A DNA stretch of 64,000 nt from Caulobacter sp. X (GTDB taxonomy: Bacteria; Pseudomonadota; Alphaproteobacteria; Caulobacterales; Caulobacteraceae), in assembly GCF_002742635.1 (NCBI RefSeq), contig NZ_PEGF01000002.1, forward strand, positions 1,798,001-1,862,000, in the 5' to 3' direction. The position numbers and the translations under genes are program-made. Positions 24,071 to 33,552 of the stretch are shown one piece after another. Position 1 is the stretch's first letter, and every line of letters begins with the position of its first letter. The notes under the pieces are model-generated. The model saw nothing but the letters and a program-made list of their open reading frames with translations, did not search any database and was not told the origin of the DNA.

Positions 24071-25027
24071 CTAGGCGTCGAGTTGCTGACGCAGCTGGGC
24101 GATCTTGCGTTTGACCCCGAGCTTGGGGTCGGCGGCGACCGCGGCCTCGTAGGCGGTCAGGGCGGCGGCGATGTCGCCGTCCGCCTCGTAGCCTTCGGCG
24201 CCGTAGCGCAAGAGACGGGCTTTGTAGGCGGGATGCAGGTCCGGATTGGCCATGGCGCGGGCCAGGCCGTCCTTCCAGCGGCGGGCCAGGGCGGCGTCGA
24301 CCTTGCCGCCGGCCTCGCGCAGCAGCGTCTCCAGCACCATCGGCTTGCCGGCCGCCAGGCCGTGTTCGATCCAGGCCTCGCGGTCGATGAACGTCCCGTC
24401 GAACCCGAAGGCGAACTCGCCGCCGTCGCGCTGGCGCAACCGAAGGGTCCGGGTCTTGGCGTCGAACTTGTAAGTGTCGGCCCAGCCGATCTCGGGTGAG
24501 AAACGGGTGATCAGCGCGCCTGCAGCCAGGTCGAAGACGAACAGCTGGTTACCGTCTGCGTTGGGCGCGTTGGCGGTCTGGGCGACCGCATAGGCGCCGT
24601 CGGGCGACAGGCCGTTGTTGTAGAGGTTGGCTTCGACGGTGTGGGCGACCAGGGCGCGGCCGTCGGCGGCGAAAGCGCAGACCCGTCCGCACAGGAGGCC
24701 CTGGCCGAACATCCAGTCGTTCAGCACGAAGACGCCGGTGTTGGCGACCCGGCCATCGTGGGGACGCTCCAGGCGGCCTTCGGCGATCACCTGTCCGCCG
24801 TCTAGAAGGACATACCGGCCAGGACCGTCCTCGCGCGGGCCGCTGCGGTGCGCGTCGGGGTCGGCGTCCGACCACACCAGGACGAAGCGGCCGTTGGGGG
24901 ATTTGGCGAACTGGCCGTAGAGGTCGCGGCTGTGAACCCTGGCCGACCTCTTGGTCACGAACTTCAGGTCGTCGTCGACCTCGGGCGCGACCTTGGCCGG
25001 TTCGCCGAACAGCTTCTTGAACATCAT
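24071..25027 (-). CDS. Hypothetical beta-propeller-like protein with TPR-like C-terminus
   Basis: The 318-residue protein has repeated beta segments resembling propeller blades (GRFVLVWSDADP, GRYVLLDGGQVIAEGRL, TGVFVLNDWMFGQGLLCGRV, GNQLFVFDLAAGALI) over residues 40-210. A helical C-terminus follows, including the TPR-like EADGDIAAALTAYEAAVAAD. No signal peptide is visible, so it is cytoplasmic. I do not recognise a family. It is divergent from the HEPN gene at 25091, separated by 63 bases. Confidence 0.65.
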   Translation of the reverse strand: MMFKKLFGEPAKVAPEVDDDLKFVTKRSARVHSRDLYGQFAKSPNGRFVLVWSDADPDAHRSGPREDGPGRYVLLDGGQVIAEGRLERPHDGRVANTGVFVLNDWMFGQGLLCGRVCAFAADGRALVAHTVEANLYNNGLSPDGAYAVAQTANAPNADGNQLFVFDLAAGALITRFSPEIGWADTYKFDAKTRTLRLRQRDGGEFAFGFDGTFIDREAWIEHGLAAGKPMVLETLLREAGGKVDAALARRWKDGLARAMANPDLHPAYKARLLRYGAEGYEADGDIAAALTAYEAAVAADPKLGVKRKIAQLRQQLDA

Positions 25028-25090
25028 CCCCCCGCCGCGTTCGGTCGGGCCAGCCTTCGCGGCGGCGTCGCCGCGTGATTAAGCTGGGCC

Positions 25091-25624
25091 ATGGCCTACA
25101 AGTCCGCCGACGAGATCCTGAAGCCCGACAGCCGCTTCGACAACCTCTGCGTGCCTGAGGGCGAAGGCCTTCGGTTCATGACCATCGCCGACCATCACCA
25201 GATGATCGAGGAGGTGGCCCTGGCCGGCGCGGCGCCGGCTGAGGTGCGTGACGCCTACGACCGGGCGCGCAACGCCATGCTCTACGCCTTCTTCGACTAC
25301 GACCTGTTCGTGGTCGGCGAGGTCCAGGCGTTCGGCGCCTTCGAGCTGGCCTTGAAGCATCGCCTCAACGGCCACGGCCTGCAGCAGAAGGGCACCTTGC
25401 GCAATCTCGTCGACCGGGCGCGCAAGGCTGGGGTCTTTCCCAAGCTCGTGCCGGGCGCCTCGATCCTCGACGACCAGGTCGAGGTGATCATCCTGCTGCG
25501 CAATGCGCTCGCCCACGGTAATTCCGAGATCCATCCGCCCGGCATGGCGTTGCGGACGCTCGAACTCTGCGCCTGGGGGATCGACACGGTGTTCCCGCTG
25601 CAGATCGCGGCTGACGGCGCCTAG
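25091..25624 (+). CDS. HEPN-like protein with RX4H motif
   Basis: A 177-residue helical protein with LLRNALAHGN at residues 135-144, giving the R-X4-H HEPN signature (Arg137, His142). An earlier helix, VQAFGAFELALKHRLNGHG, is typical of HEPN-like proteins of phage-defence and stress genes. It stands 75 bases upstream of the AbiJ-like gene on the same strand and may be co-expressed with it. RNase activity is inferred, not shown. Confidence 0.62.
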   Translation: MAYKSADEILKPDSRFDNLCVPEGEGLRFMTIADHHQMIEEVALAGAAPAEVRDAYDRARNAMLYAFFDYDLFVVGEVQAFGAFELALKHRLNGHGLQQKGTLRNLVDRARKAGVFPKLVPGASILDDQVEVIILLRNALAHGNSEIHPPGMALRTLELCAWGIDTVFPLQIAADGA

Positions 25625-25699
25625 CCGCGATTTTGCATCGAGACCGATCGACTGGCGCGGTGCAGACTGAGGCGACGGTTCAACAGAGCGCGCGGACCC

Positions 25700-26506
25700 A
25701 TGAGGCCCTTCTTCGATCCGCAACCCGATCCGGACGGCGTCACCGCCATGGACATGCTGGTCATCGAGCCGGTGCTCGGCATGGGCGACGGCTACGTGCT
25801 GAATTTCAGCGACCGGACCTTCAACGCCTTCGTGGCGCGGCATTTCAACGTCGATGTCACCGCGCCGATGTACACGGGGCGCGGGCCGTCGAAGGCCAAT
25901 CGCCTGCGGGCGCTGATCTACGCCTTTACACCCGAAGCCCAGGCCGAGGTGCTGCAGGCCTTCCTCAACCATCGTCGGACGCTGGAACGCGAGCACGGCA
26001 TGGAGCCGCTGGAGCCGGGCTTGGCGGAGCGATACCAGGCCATCGTCGCGCGGCTGGCGCGGGATGCGGCCGATGCGCCGAACCTGGAGATCGAGCGGTT
26101 CACCGACGACGCCACCTTGAACGCCCTGGCCGACGCGATCGAACGCGACATCGCCGCCAACGCGCCGCACGCGGCCCTGGACCGGCTGCACACCTACTGC
26201 ATGAAGAAGTTCGCCGCGCTCTCCGAAGCGGCCGGGCTGGCGGTGGTAGAGCACGAAACCCTTCAGGGCCGGGCAGGGCGGTACATGAACGCTCTGCGTC
26301 AGAACGGCGGCCTGGACGAGATCTCCCACAAGATCGCCAAGTCCACTGTCCAAATCTTCGAGCAGTTCAACCACGTGCGGAACAACAACAGCCTGGCCCA
26401 CGACAACGATCTCTTGAAGCGCGCGGAGGGCCAGTACGTCCTGGAAACCGTGTTGAGCCTGCTGCGCTTCGTCCGGGCCTTGGATGAGAAGGCCTTCGGC
26501 CGCTAG
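25700..26506 (+). CDS. AbiJ/Abi_C-like abortive-infection protein
   Basis: The N-terminal 95 residues resemble an AbiJ-type domain: NFSDRTFNAFVARHFNVDV, SKANRLRALIYAFTPEAQAE. The C-terminal part is an Abi_C/HEPN domain with FNHVRNNNSLAHDNDLL, i.e. R-X6-H (Arg227, His234). Proteins of this build act as abortive-infection effectors, probably RNases that stop growth of phage-infected cells. A second HEPN gene precedes it by 75 bases. A shadow frame covers most of the gene in another phase. Confidence 0.75.
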   Translation: MRPFFDPQPDPDGVTAMDMLVIEPVLGMGDGYVLNFSDRTFNAFVARHFNVDVTAPMYTGRGPSKANRLRALIYAFTPEAQAEVLQAFLNHRRTLEREHGMEPLEPGLAERYQAIVARLARDAADAPNLEIERFTDDATLNALADAIERDIAANAPHAALDRLHTYCMKKFAALSEAAGLAVVEHETLQGRAGRYMNALRQNGGLDEISHKIAKSTVQIFEQFNHVRNNNSLAHDNDLLKRAEGQYVLETVLSLLRFVRALDEKAFGR

Positions 26507-26543
26507 CGCTGGAGCGGCCCAGAGGCCATGCCGGCCCCGCCGG

Positions 26544-27032
26544 CTAGCCTTGCTCAGCTTGATCGGAGGCGGCGGACGCGCCGTTCGGCGGAGCTTCGTC
26601 GCGGGCGGCCTGCTTGAACGGGCGCGCGAACCGCAGGGTCAGGAAGGTGGTCAGCGCCAGGACAACGGCGATGTCGTAGAGGCCGTAACCGACGGCCGCG
26701 CCCATCGCCCCGGTCGCCCAGAGGCTGGCGGCCGTCGCTGTCCCCGACGCGCGCGCGCCTTGTTTCAGGATTGCGCCGCCGCCGATGAAGCCTACGCCGG
26801 TGATCAGGCCTTCCAGGATCCGGGCCTGGGCCGACGAACCCCGGCCCAGCACGGCGATGCCGACCAGCACGAAGCCACAGGCGGCGATGGCGACCAGCGG
26901 GAACGTCCTGATGCCGGCGCTGCGCTCCTCGTGCTCGCGGTCCCAGCCCACCGGCAAGGCCAGGATGAAGGCCAGGGCCAGGTTGAAGATGTGGTTGGCG
27001 GTTTCCCACAAGGCGGTCGGATCAACCTTCAT
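26544..27032 (-). CDS. MgtC/SapB family membrane protein
   Basis: About 162 residues with four to five membrane segments and MgtC/SapB motifs: FILALPVGWDREHEERSAGI, RTFPLVAIAACGFVLVG, EGLITGVGFIGGGAILK and ATAASLWATGAMGAAVGYG. Family members influence magnesium-limited growth and membrane ATP synthase, but a transport role is unproven. The start is set at MKVDPTALWETANH because the upstream frame has non-family sequence; GGGAG lies 12 bases upstream. As ICE cargo it is likely a fitness gene. Confidence 0.82.
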   Translation of the reverse strand: MKVDPTALWETANHIFNLALAFILALPVGWDREHEERSAGIRTFPLVAIAACGFVLVGIAVLGRGSSAQARILEGLITGVGFIGGGAILKQGARASGTATAASLWATGAMGAAVGYGLYDIAVVLALTTFLTLRFARPFKQAARDEAPPNGASAASDQAEQG

Positions 27033-27202
27033 GGCCAGCAGGCATCTCCCAAGGGGGCGGTCTTGTCGCCATACTTTGACAGAAACCGCCGGGCCGAGCG
27101 CCACTATATGGCCTCGCGCGAGTTCTTAAGTGTTCGGCAGTCCTGGCGGGTTCCGTAGCCCGCCGCCATCGTCCAAGTGCAGCCTGTGCAAGGAGCATGC
27201 GC

Positions 27203-27583
27203 ATGACCGATCCGACCTCCGCCGCCCGCCACGAGGGCGGTCTGCTCTGCCCCGTCTGTCGCGTCGATCTGGTCATGACCGACCGACAGGGGATCGAGAT
27301 CGACTATTGCCCCAAGTGCCGAGGCGTCTGGCTGGATCGCGGTGAACTCGACAAGATCATCGAGCGCAGCCTGGCCTATGAGACGCCGCCGCCTCAGCCG
27401 GCTCCGACTCCGCGTCCGCAGGCGCCAGAATACGGCGGTCCCTGGGAAGGGGACTACCGGGGCGGCCACGATCGCGGCGGCCACGGCGGCAAGCATGGTG
27501 GCAAGCACGGTGGCGGGCATGACGGCGGCTACGGCGGTGGCCATGGCCGGCGTCGCGGCTTCCTGGGCGGGCTGTTCGACTAG
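27203..27583 (+). CDS. zf-TFIIB domain protein with Gly/His-rich tail
   Basis: A 126-residue protein whose first part holds two zinc knuckles, LLCPVC and IDYCPKCRGVWLDRGELD, the zf-TFIIB pattern. The tail is a repeat of GGHDRGGHGGKHGGKHGG type, which could bind metal ions. The ATG at 27203 is chosen because AGGAG lies seven bases upstream; the ATG six bases earlier is too close to it. Function is unknown. Confidence 0.75.
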   Translation: MTDPTSAARHEGGLLCPVCRVDLVMTDRQGIEIDYCPKCRGVWLDRGELDKIIERSLAYETPPPQPAPTPRPQAPEYGGPWEGDYRGGHDRGGHGGKHGGKHGGGHDGGYGGGHGRRRGFLGGLFD

Positions 27584-27696
27584 ATCAGCTCTTCCGGCAG
27601 TGGCATGAGGCCGCTGCCGGGCGTGGGCCCAGGCCACGCTCGCGGCGGCACCCGGCTCTTCAGGTCACCGGCGTTTCCTGCGGACGCTCGGATGTC

Positions 27697-28512
27697 TCAT
27701 GGCTTAGGGGCGCGCACCATGAAACCGGCCGCGCGCCCGCCTGGAACCGTGAAGTCCCGCGACGAGAAGGTGTTGCGGGTGAAGGTCTTCAGGCCGATGG
27801 CGCTGGGCGGGTAGGGGCCTTCGACATGCAGGTTGCGCCACCGTTTGGAGGAGCGTGTGTAGCCTCCGGCCGATTGTTCTTCGCCGCCGCTGCTGTACCA
27901 GCTGGAGGAGGGGACCTCGATCATGTGCTTGTGCAGCACGCCACGCCAAAATTGCCCGCCCACCGGATCGATGAACCATAGCTCGCCCATGCCGTAAGCG
28001 TGCGCCCACTTCTCCCAGGGACGGACCGAATAGCGCGTGATCTTGAGGCCCCCGGCGAGAGGCTCGGCGCCGGCCAGGACCTCCGGCTTGATCAGGCCGA
28101 GCCAGACGACCGGCACGCCGGCGGACATGTAGGCGCGGGTCCGGCGGTCGATCTGCTCGAAATTGAGCGGCGTGTGCTGGACCTCCAGCGCGATCCGCAG
28201 CTGGCCCGGCGGCCGCCAGACCAGCACATCGGCGCGACGGTCTCCGTCCCCCGACAGCACCTCGGCCTCCACCGAACAACTGAGGCCCTGAGCGACGAAG
28301 GCGTCGTGCAGAAGCAGCTTGGCCTTGAGGTGCGCCTGGGTCTAGCCAGAAGCCCAACTGCACGTGACCGGCGGCTTGTGGGCGAAGTTGTGGGCGACCA
28401 GCGCCCCTTTACGGAGGATCACCTGGGTCTTGCAGTTGGGGCAATGGAACACCGGACCCTTCTGGGCGACCCAGGCGGTGATGTGCTGATCGCCTTGCAG
28501 CGCCACAAGCAT
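27697..28512 (-). pseudogene. CoiA-like competence/nuclease protein, interrupted by an amber codon
   Basis: Read from the ATG at 28512 (GGGAGG seven bases upstream) the frame encodes a 271-codon CoiA-like protein. It has an N-terminal zinc-ribbon-like FHCPNCKTQVILRKG with HNFAHK, then a TAG at codon 57 (28342-28344), where relatives have a GES/GET-type segment before the HLKAKLLLH helix. After the stop the same frame continues with the nuclease-like domain RRADVLVWRPPGQLRIALEV and QIDRRTRAYMSAGVPVVWL. One base change (for example GAG to TAG) explains the break. A restart at the ATG for codon 81 would lack the zinc region. Confidence 0.72.
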
Positions 28513-28768
28513 GGCTGGGCCTCCCGATGCGCTCCGTCATCGAAGGTTGAGTCCAGGGCTATGGCAACGCTTGGAGGGTCGATATTTAAAGCCTGTTCGG
28601 ACGTCCTGGGACCCGGCGGCGATAGCCACCGTCGCCACGCCGGCTTGGGGCTCCGCCCCCAGCGCGCGTCGGATCGGCTTCCGCCCAGCTTCGGCCCCTT
28701 CGGGGCCTGCAGCCGGGTCCCCGCGAAGCCGCCCCTCTGCTTGCACCCCCGGTCTCGCCGACGGGCAA

Positions 28769-28786
28769 GGGTTCGATGTCGAACCC
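28769..28786. promoter_or_regulatory. Perfect palindrome upstream of ardA
   Basis: GGGTTCGA-tg-TCGAACCC has 8-bp perfect arms and ends 20 bases before the ardA start. Symmetry and position suit a repressor operator or a hairpin affecting translation. The 294-base gap before ardA also has GC-rich hairpins around 28655-28720 and no other recognisable gene. Confidence 0.5.
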
Positions 28787-28806
28787 CTGCGTTGAGGATG
28801 AGGATC

Positions 28807-29334
28807 ATGGGACAAGCCGCTGATGACCTTGAGCCCCGCATCTATGTCGCCTGTCTGGCCGCCTATAACAGCGGCGTGCTGCACGGCGCCTGGATCGCGG
28901 TCGAGGACGAGGACGCCGTCTGGGCCGCGATCCGAGCGATGCTGAAGGCCTCGCCCGAGCCGATGGCCGAGGAGTTCGCAATCCACGACTACGAAGGGTT
29001 CGGCGGCGTCGAGATCGCCGAGTACGCCGGCATCGCCAAGGTCGTGGAGACCGCCGCCTTCCTGAGGGCGCGGGGGGAGTTGGGCGCCTTGGTGCTGGCC
29101 GAGGTCGGGGGCGACCTGGACGCGGCGGGCGCGGCGCTCGACGACCAGTATCACGGGGTTTTCGCCAGCCTGGCCGACTACTTCCAGGCGATGACCGAGG
29201 AGACCACGGTCATTCCGGAAAACCTGCGGCTCTATATCGACTACGAGGCCATGGCCCGCGATGCGCGGCTGAATGGCGAGGTCTTCACGGTCCAGATCGC
29301 GCACGATGCGGTGCATGTGTTCTGGACGCGTTAG
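28807..29334 (+). CDS. ardA: ArdA antirestriction protein
   Basis: The 175-residue acidic protein shows ArdA motifs: PRIYVACLAAYNSGVLHGAW, the FGGVEIAEYAGIAKVVE segment, DDQYHGVFASLADYF and LRLYIDYEAMARDARLNGE. ArdA mimics bent B-DNA and blocks type I restriction enzymes, protecting incoming element DNA in a new host. The start is the ATG at 28807 with GAGG upstream; the long open frame before it is a shadow of the CoiA-like gene. Confidence 0.93.
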   Translation: MGQAADDLEPRIYVACLAAYNSGVLHGAWIAVEDEDAVWAAIRAMLKASPEPMAEEFAIHDYEGFGGVEIAEYAGIAKVVETAAFLRARGELGALVLAEVGGDLDAAGAALDDQYHGVFASLADYFQAMTEETTVIPENLRLYIDYEAMARDARLNGEVFTVQIAHDAVHVFWTR

Positions 29335-29456
29335 GCGCGGGGCAGAGCCTTCACCACAGCGACGACCACGGCGGCGGCCGACAGGGCCAAGGCGGCGAGG
29401 CCCGCCCAGCCAGTGGGCGTCAGCAAGCGGGCGGTCGGGCGGGAGCGAGCGGGCAT
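29331..29456 (-). CDS. Small one-helix membrane protein (41 aa)
   Basis: A 41-residue frame with a basic start (MPARSRPTARLL) and one hydrophobic helix rich in Ala, Leu and Val, ending VVKALPRA. It is convergent with ardA and shares two or three bases with the ardA stop. No strong ribosome site is visible. It is plausible by composition only. Confidence 0.35.
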   Translation of the reverse strand: MPARSRPTARLLTPTGWAGLAALALSAAAVVVAVVKALPRA

Positions 29457-29513
29457 GCCCCATCATAGGGCGCCGCTTCGACCTTGGGCAGGCGTCGTCG
29501 CGCCTAGGGCGGT

Positions 29514-29987
29514 CTAGGCCTCGCGGGCGAGCTTTTCGGCCAGGTCCATCAGAGTGCGATCCAGCTCAGGGCGAATGGCGACGGTCTCCATGAGCACCAC
29601 GGCTTCGCCCTGATCGAACATCGTCTCGATCAGGCCGTCCTTGGGCAGCTTGAAGCCAGGGTAGCGGTCCTTCACGGCGTCTACCGCCCAACGGTGCATC
29701 TGCTTGCCGTGGCTGCCGTCGTGCGCCGAACCATCACGGTTCATGGCGTAAAGGGTGTGGCCGCGCTGTTCGAAATGCAGGTGGTCTTGGGTGTTGGGCA
29801 CGTGCGCGCGATGGAAGATCACCGCGCGGCCCTTGCCCAGGTCGAAGCGCCGACCACTTTCCTCCAGATAGCGCAGGGCTTCCACGGCCTCGGCGTCATT
29901 CGTGTCGAAGTAGTGGAAGATGAAATTGTCGGGGACGCTGATTTCGCTGTAGCGCAACTTCTGTTTCTCGCGGTGGGTTTCCGACAA
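29514..29987 (-). CDS. Hypothetical histidine-rich cargo protein
   Basis: A 157-residue cytoplasmic protein with a striking histidine cluster: IFHRAHVPNTQDHLHFEQRG, then HTLYAMNRDGSAHDGSHG and KQMHRWAVDAVKDRYP. The arrangement suggests a metal or nucleotide site, but I do not recognise a family. It lies downstream of, and on the same strand as, the SOS mutagenesis genes, with a 65-base gap. Confidence 0.6.
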   Translation of the reverse strand: MSETHREKQKLRYSEISVPDNFIFHYFDTNDAEAVEALRYLEESGRRFDLGKGRAVIFHRAHVPNTQDHLHFEQRGHTLYAMNRDGSAHDGSHGKQMHRWAVDAVKDRYPGFKLPKDGLIETMFDQGEAVVLMETVAIRPELDRTLMDLAEKLAREA

Positions 29988-30052
29988 CCTAGGCGAGGTT
30001 GTGGTGCTTGGCCATGTCGGACCGCGCTTGAGGAACGCGGCCGCCCCGCGCC

Positions 30053-30382
30053 TTAGTGGGACTGGGTCGCCCTGAGCTCGGCGACCAGCCCGGCATGGGC
30101 GCTTTCCGCCTCGCTCCAGTCGGTGTGGTATTCGGTCCGGACGAGTTCGCTCGCCTTGAAGACCGCCGTCTCGAACAACACCGGGTGAGGGCTGGACGGC
30201 GATTCATCGAGCCGTTGGTCGAGTCCCGCGAAGACCGTGGAGACCGTCAACTGCGCGTTGACCCGTGACTTGGCGACGACGCGTGTTCCGCTTTCCAGGG
30301 CCGCGCGCATCCAGGCCTCCCAGGTCGCCGGATTGGGCTCGGGCTTGGCCGTCTTGCCATCGAGAATATAGGTCAGGGTCAT
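30053..30382 (-). CDS. Hypothetical protein downstream of dnaE2
   Basis: A 109-residue protein beginning MTLTYILDGKTAKPEPNPAT, followed by TWEAWMRAALESGTRVVAKS and FAGLDQRLDES. It resembles small phage or plasmid proteins of unknown role. It begins 11 bases after the dnaE2 stop on the same strand, so it is probably transcribed with the SOS operon. Confidence 0.6.
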   Translation of the reverse strand: MTLTYILDGKTAKPEPNPATWEAWMRAALESGTRVVAKSRVNAQLTVSTVFAGLDQRLDESPSSPHPVLFETAVFKASELVRTEYHTDWSEAESAHAGLVAELRATQSH

Positions 30383-30393
30383 CGCGGGGGAGC

Positions 30394-33300
30394 CTAGCAG
30401 AAGTTGCGGCTACGGCGAGCCCAGGACATGTCACCGGCGTCGGCGCCGCGGTCCTGCAGGGTCGAGAGCACGTCACCCAGGTCGTGCAGCTTGTAGGCGA
30501 CGAGGTGGACGACATCGCCCTCGCGCTGGATGCGGCCTTCCACGCCCAGCAGGTGGGCCGACAGGGCCACGCGGCGCTGCTTTTCGTAGAGCGTCTTCCA
30601 GATCACCAGGTTGGCGACGCCGGTCTCGTCCTCCAGGGTCATGAACATCACGCCCTTGGCCGTGCCGGGCATCTGCCGGACCAGGACCAGGCCTGCCGTC
30701 CGGACGAACTGGCGGTCGCGGCCGCTCGCCGCCGCCTGGCAGGGCTTGTAGCCCCTGGCCTCCAGCGTCCCGCGCAACAGGGCCAGCGGATGGCGGCGAA
30801 GACTGAGGCCGACATGGCCGTAATCCTCGACGATCTCGCGGCCCTCGGTCATGGCCTTCAGCGTGGGCGCCGGTTCGTTGAGCTCGGACGCATCGGGCTG
30901 GTCGAAGAGGGGGAGGGCGGTGTCACGCAGCCCCTTGATCCCCCAGCCGGCTTCGCGGCGCGCCAGGCCCAGGCTGGGGCGAAAGGCGTCGGCTTCGGCC
31001 AGGCGCGACAGGGCTCCGGTCCCGACCTGGGCGCGCCGCCAGACATCGTCGATCGAACGGTAAGGGTCTTCGGTCCTGGCCAGGACCACGCGGGCCGCGT
31101 CGGCTTCGGCCAGCTTGCCGACCATCCGCAGGCCCAGCCGCACCGCAAGGCCGCCGTCACCCGTCTCCTCCAGGGTGCAGTCCCAGCGTGAGGCGTTGAC
31201 GCAGATGGGACGCACTTCCACCCCATGCTCGATGGCGTCGCGGACAATCTGGGCCGGCTGGTAGAAGCCCATCGGCTGGCTGTTGAGCAGGGCCGCGCAG
31301 AAGACCTCGGGGTGATGGCACTTCAGCCAGGACGAGGCGTAGGCCAGGAGGGCAAAGCTGGCGGCGTGGCTTTCCGGGAAGCCGTAGGAGCCGAAGCCCT
31401 CCAGCTGGGCGAAGGTCTGTTCGGCGAACTCGACCGGATAGCCGCGCTCGACCATGCCGCCGACCAGCTTGTCCTTGAAGTGGCTGACCCCGCCCGTGAA
31501 CTTGAAGGTGGCCATGGCCCGGCGCAGCTGGTCCGCCTCGCCGGGCGTGAAGCCGGCGCACTCGATCGCCACCCGCATGGCCTGTTCCTGGAAGAGCGGC
31601 ACGCCCAGGGTCTTTCCCAGCACCTTCTCCAGCTCAGGCTTGGGGAAGGTCACCGGCTCCTTGCCCTCGCGGCGGCGAAGATAGGGATGGACCATGTCGC
31701 CCTGGATCGGGCCAGGCCGTACGATCGCCACCTCGATCACCAGGTCGTAGAACGACCGAGGCTTCAGGCGCGGCAACATGGCCATCTGCGCCCGGCTCTC
31801 GATCTGGAAGACGCCCAGCGTGTCGGCCCTCCGGATCATGGCGTAGGTGCGCGGGTCTTCAGGGGGGATGCTGGCCAGGTCGAGCGCAATCCCCTTGGCG
31901 TCCTTCAAGAGGTCCAGTCCGCGCTTCAGGCAGGTCATCATCCCCAGCCCCAGCACGTCGACCTTCATGAACTTCAGCTCGTCGATGTCGTCCTTGTCCC
32001 ATTCGATGATCTGGCGGTCTTCCATCCGCGCAGGCTCGATCGGCACCAGTTCGTCGAGTCGGTCCTGGGTCAGCACGAAGCCGCCGGGGTGCTGGGAGAA
32101 ATGACGCGGGGTGTTGAGCAGGAGCTGCGCCAGCTCCAGGGTCAGGCGTAGGCGCCGGTCCGAAAGGTCCAGGCCCATGTCGCGGGCGTGCTTTTCCTCG
32201 ATGTCCTCGCGGCTGAAGCTCCAGATCTGGCTGGAGAGACCCTTGGTCATGTCCTCGGGCAGGCCCAGCACCTTGCCAACGTCGCGCACCGCGCCGCGCG
32301 GCCGAAAGCGCTGGACCACGGCCACGATGGCAGAGCGGTGGCGACCATAGGTCTCGAAGATCCACTGCATCACCGTCTCGCGGCGGGCGTGCTCGAAATC
32401 GACGTCGATGTCCGGCGGCTCGTCGCGTTCGGCGCTGACGAAGCGCTCGAACAGCAAGTCGTTGCGCTCGGGGTCGATGCTGGTGATGCCCAGCACGTAA
32501 CAGACCGCCGAATTGGCCGCCGAGCCGCGACCCTGGCACAGGATGTCCTGGCTGCGGGAATAGCCGACGATGGAATTGACCGTCAGGAAGTAGGGCGCAT
32601 AGCCGAGCTGGCCGATCAGCCCCAGTTCGTGGTCGAGGATCTTGCGGACTTCCGGCGTCACGCCGTCGGGGAAGCGCTGGGCCGCGCCCTCCCAGGTCAA
32701 GCGCACCAGGGTTTGCTGGGCTGTCTCTCCGTCGGCGACCACTTCGCGCGGGTACTGGTAGCTGAGTTCGGATAGCGAGAACTGGCAACGGGCCGCGATG
32801 GCGACGGACGCGGCGACGGCGGCCCGATGGCGCGGAAACAGCCGAAGCATTTCGGCCGCGGCCTTCAGATAGCGGTCGGCGTGACGGTCACGCCGGAAGC
32901 CGACATCGTCGATCGTGGTGTTTTCGCGGATGCAGGTGACGACGTCCTGCAGCAGGCGGCGGTCCTTGTCGTGGAACAGCACCCGGTTGGTCACCACCGG
33001 CTTCACCCCGGCCGTAAGCGCCAGGTGCTCCAGCTCGTAGAGACGCAAGGCGTCGCCGGGCCGTCGGCGCAGGGTCAGGGCCATGTGGGCGTCGGCGCCG
33101 AAGATCGCCGAGAGGCGCGAGAGCTGCTGGGCGCAGACCTCGTCGGCGTCCTCGGGCACGAGGATGGCGATCAGGCCCTCGGCGTGGGCGGCCAGGTCGG
33201 CGTGGTCGAGATCGCATTCGCCCTTGCCGGCCCGGGCCTTGCCCAGGCTCAGCAGGCGGCAGAGCCGGCCATAGGCGGCGCGATCGGTGGGATAGACCAG

Positions 33301-33552
33301 GACCGTCATGCCATCGCGCAGGACCAACTCGCAGCCGACGACCAGCCGCACGCCGGTGTCCTTGGCGGCGATGTGGGCGCGCACCATGCCCGCCAGGCTG
33401 TTGCGGTCGCAGATCGCCAGGGCGCGATAGCCTAGGCGCTGGGCCTCGTCGAAGAGTTCGCCCGGCGAGGACGCGCCGCGCAGCAGCGAGAAGTGCGAGG
33501 CGCACTGCAGTTCGACATAGTCGCCGAGATCCTCCGGGACTGGGTTCGTCAT
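30394..33552 (-). CDS. dnaE2: Error-prone DNA polymerase III alpha subunit DnaE2 (ImuC)
   Basis: The 1052-residue C-family polymerase has an N-terminal PHP domain ([20 protein letters not shown]), the polymerase site [16 protein letters not shown], the [15 protein letters not shown] motif and [22 protein letters not shown]-terminal OB domain follows ([20 protein letters not shown]). It performs translesion synthesis after DNA damage together with ImuA and ImuB. It overlaps imuB by four bases and shares its operon and LexA box. The host probably has its own chromosomal copy. Confidence 0.95.
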   Translation of the reverse strand: MTNPVPEDLGDYVELQCASHFSLLRGASSPGELFDEAQRLGYRALAICDRNSLAGMVRAHIAAKDTGVRLVVGCELVLRDGMTVLVYPTDRAAYGRLCRLLSLGKARAGKGECDLDHADLAAHAEGLIAILVPEDADEVCAQQLSRLSAIFGADAHMALTLRRRPGDALRLYELEHLALTAGVKPVVTNRVLFHDKDRRLLQDVVTCIRENTTIDDVGFRRDRHADRYLKAAAEMLRLFPRHRAAVAASVAIAARCQFSLSELSYQYPREVVADGETAQQTLVRLTWEGAAQRFPDGVTPEVRKILDHELGLIGQLGYAPYFLTVNSIVGYSRSQDILCQGRGSAANSAVCYVLGITSIDPERNDLLFERFVSAERDEPPDIDVDFEHARRETVMQWIFETYGRHRSAIVAVVQRFRPRGAVRDVGKVLGLPEDMTKGLSSQIWSFSREDIEEKHARDMGLDLSDRRLRLTLELAQLLLNTPRHFSQHPGGFVLTQDRLDELVPIEPARMEDRQIIEWDKDDIDELKFMKVDVLGLGMMTCLKRGLDLLKDAKGIALDLASIPPEDPRTYAMIRRADTLGVFQIESRAQMAMLPRLKPRSFYDLVIEVAIVRPGPIQGDMVHPYLRRREGKEPVTFPKPELEKVLGKTLGVPLFQEQAMRVAIECAGFTPGEADQLRRAMATFKFTGGVSHFKDKLVGGMVERGYPVEFAEQTFAQLEGFGSYGFPESHAASFALLAYASSWLKCHHPEVFCAALLNSQPMGFYQPAQIVRDAIEHGVEVRPICVNASRWDCTLEETGDGGLAVRLGLRMVGKLAEADAARVVLARTEDPYRSIDDVWRRAQVGTGALSRLAEADAFRPSLGLARREAGWGIKGLRDTALPLFDQPDASELNEPAPTLKAMTEGREIVEDYGHVGLSLRRHPLALLRGTLEARGYKPCQAAASGRDRQFVRTAGLVLVRQMPGTAKGVMFMTLEDETGVANLVIWKTLYEKQRRVALSAHLLGVEGRIQREGDVVHLVAYKLHDLGDVLSTLQDRGADAGDMSWARRSRNFC

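Noticed and set aside
27590-27640. Hairpin CCGGCAG...CTGCCGG after the zf-TFIIB gene as a terminator
   Set aside because: The stem is real but no T run follows on the relevant strand, so termination is not supported.
28000-28806. Upstream extension of the ardA reading frame
   Set aside because: The extension is antisense to the CoiA-like gene and ArdA proteins begin at PRIYVACLAAYNSG within a few residues.
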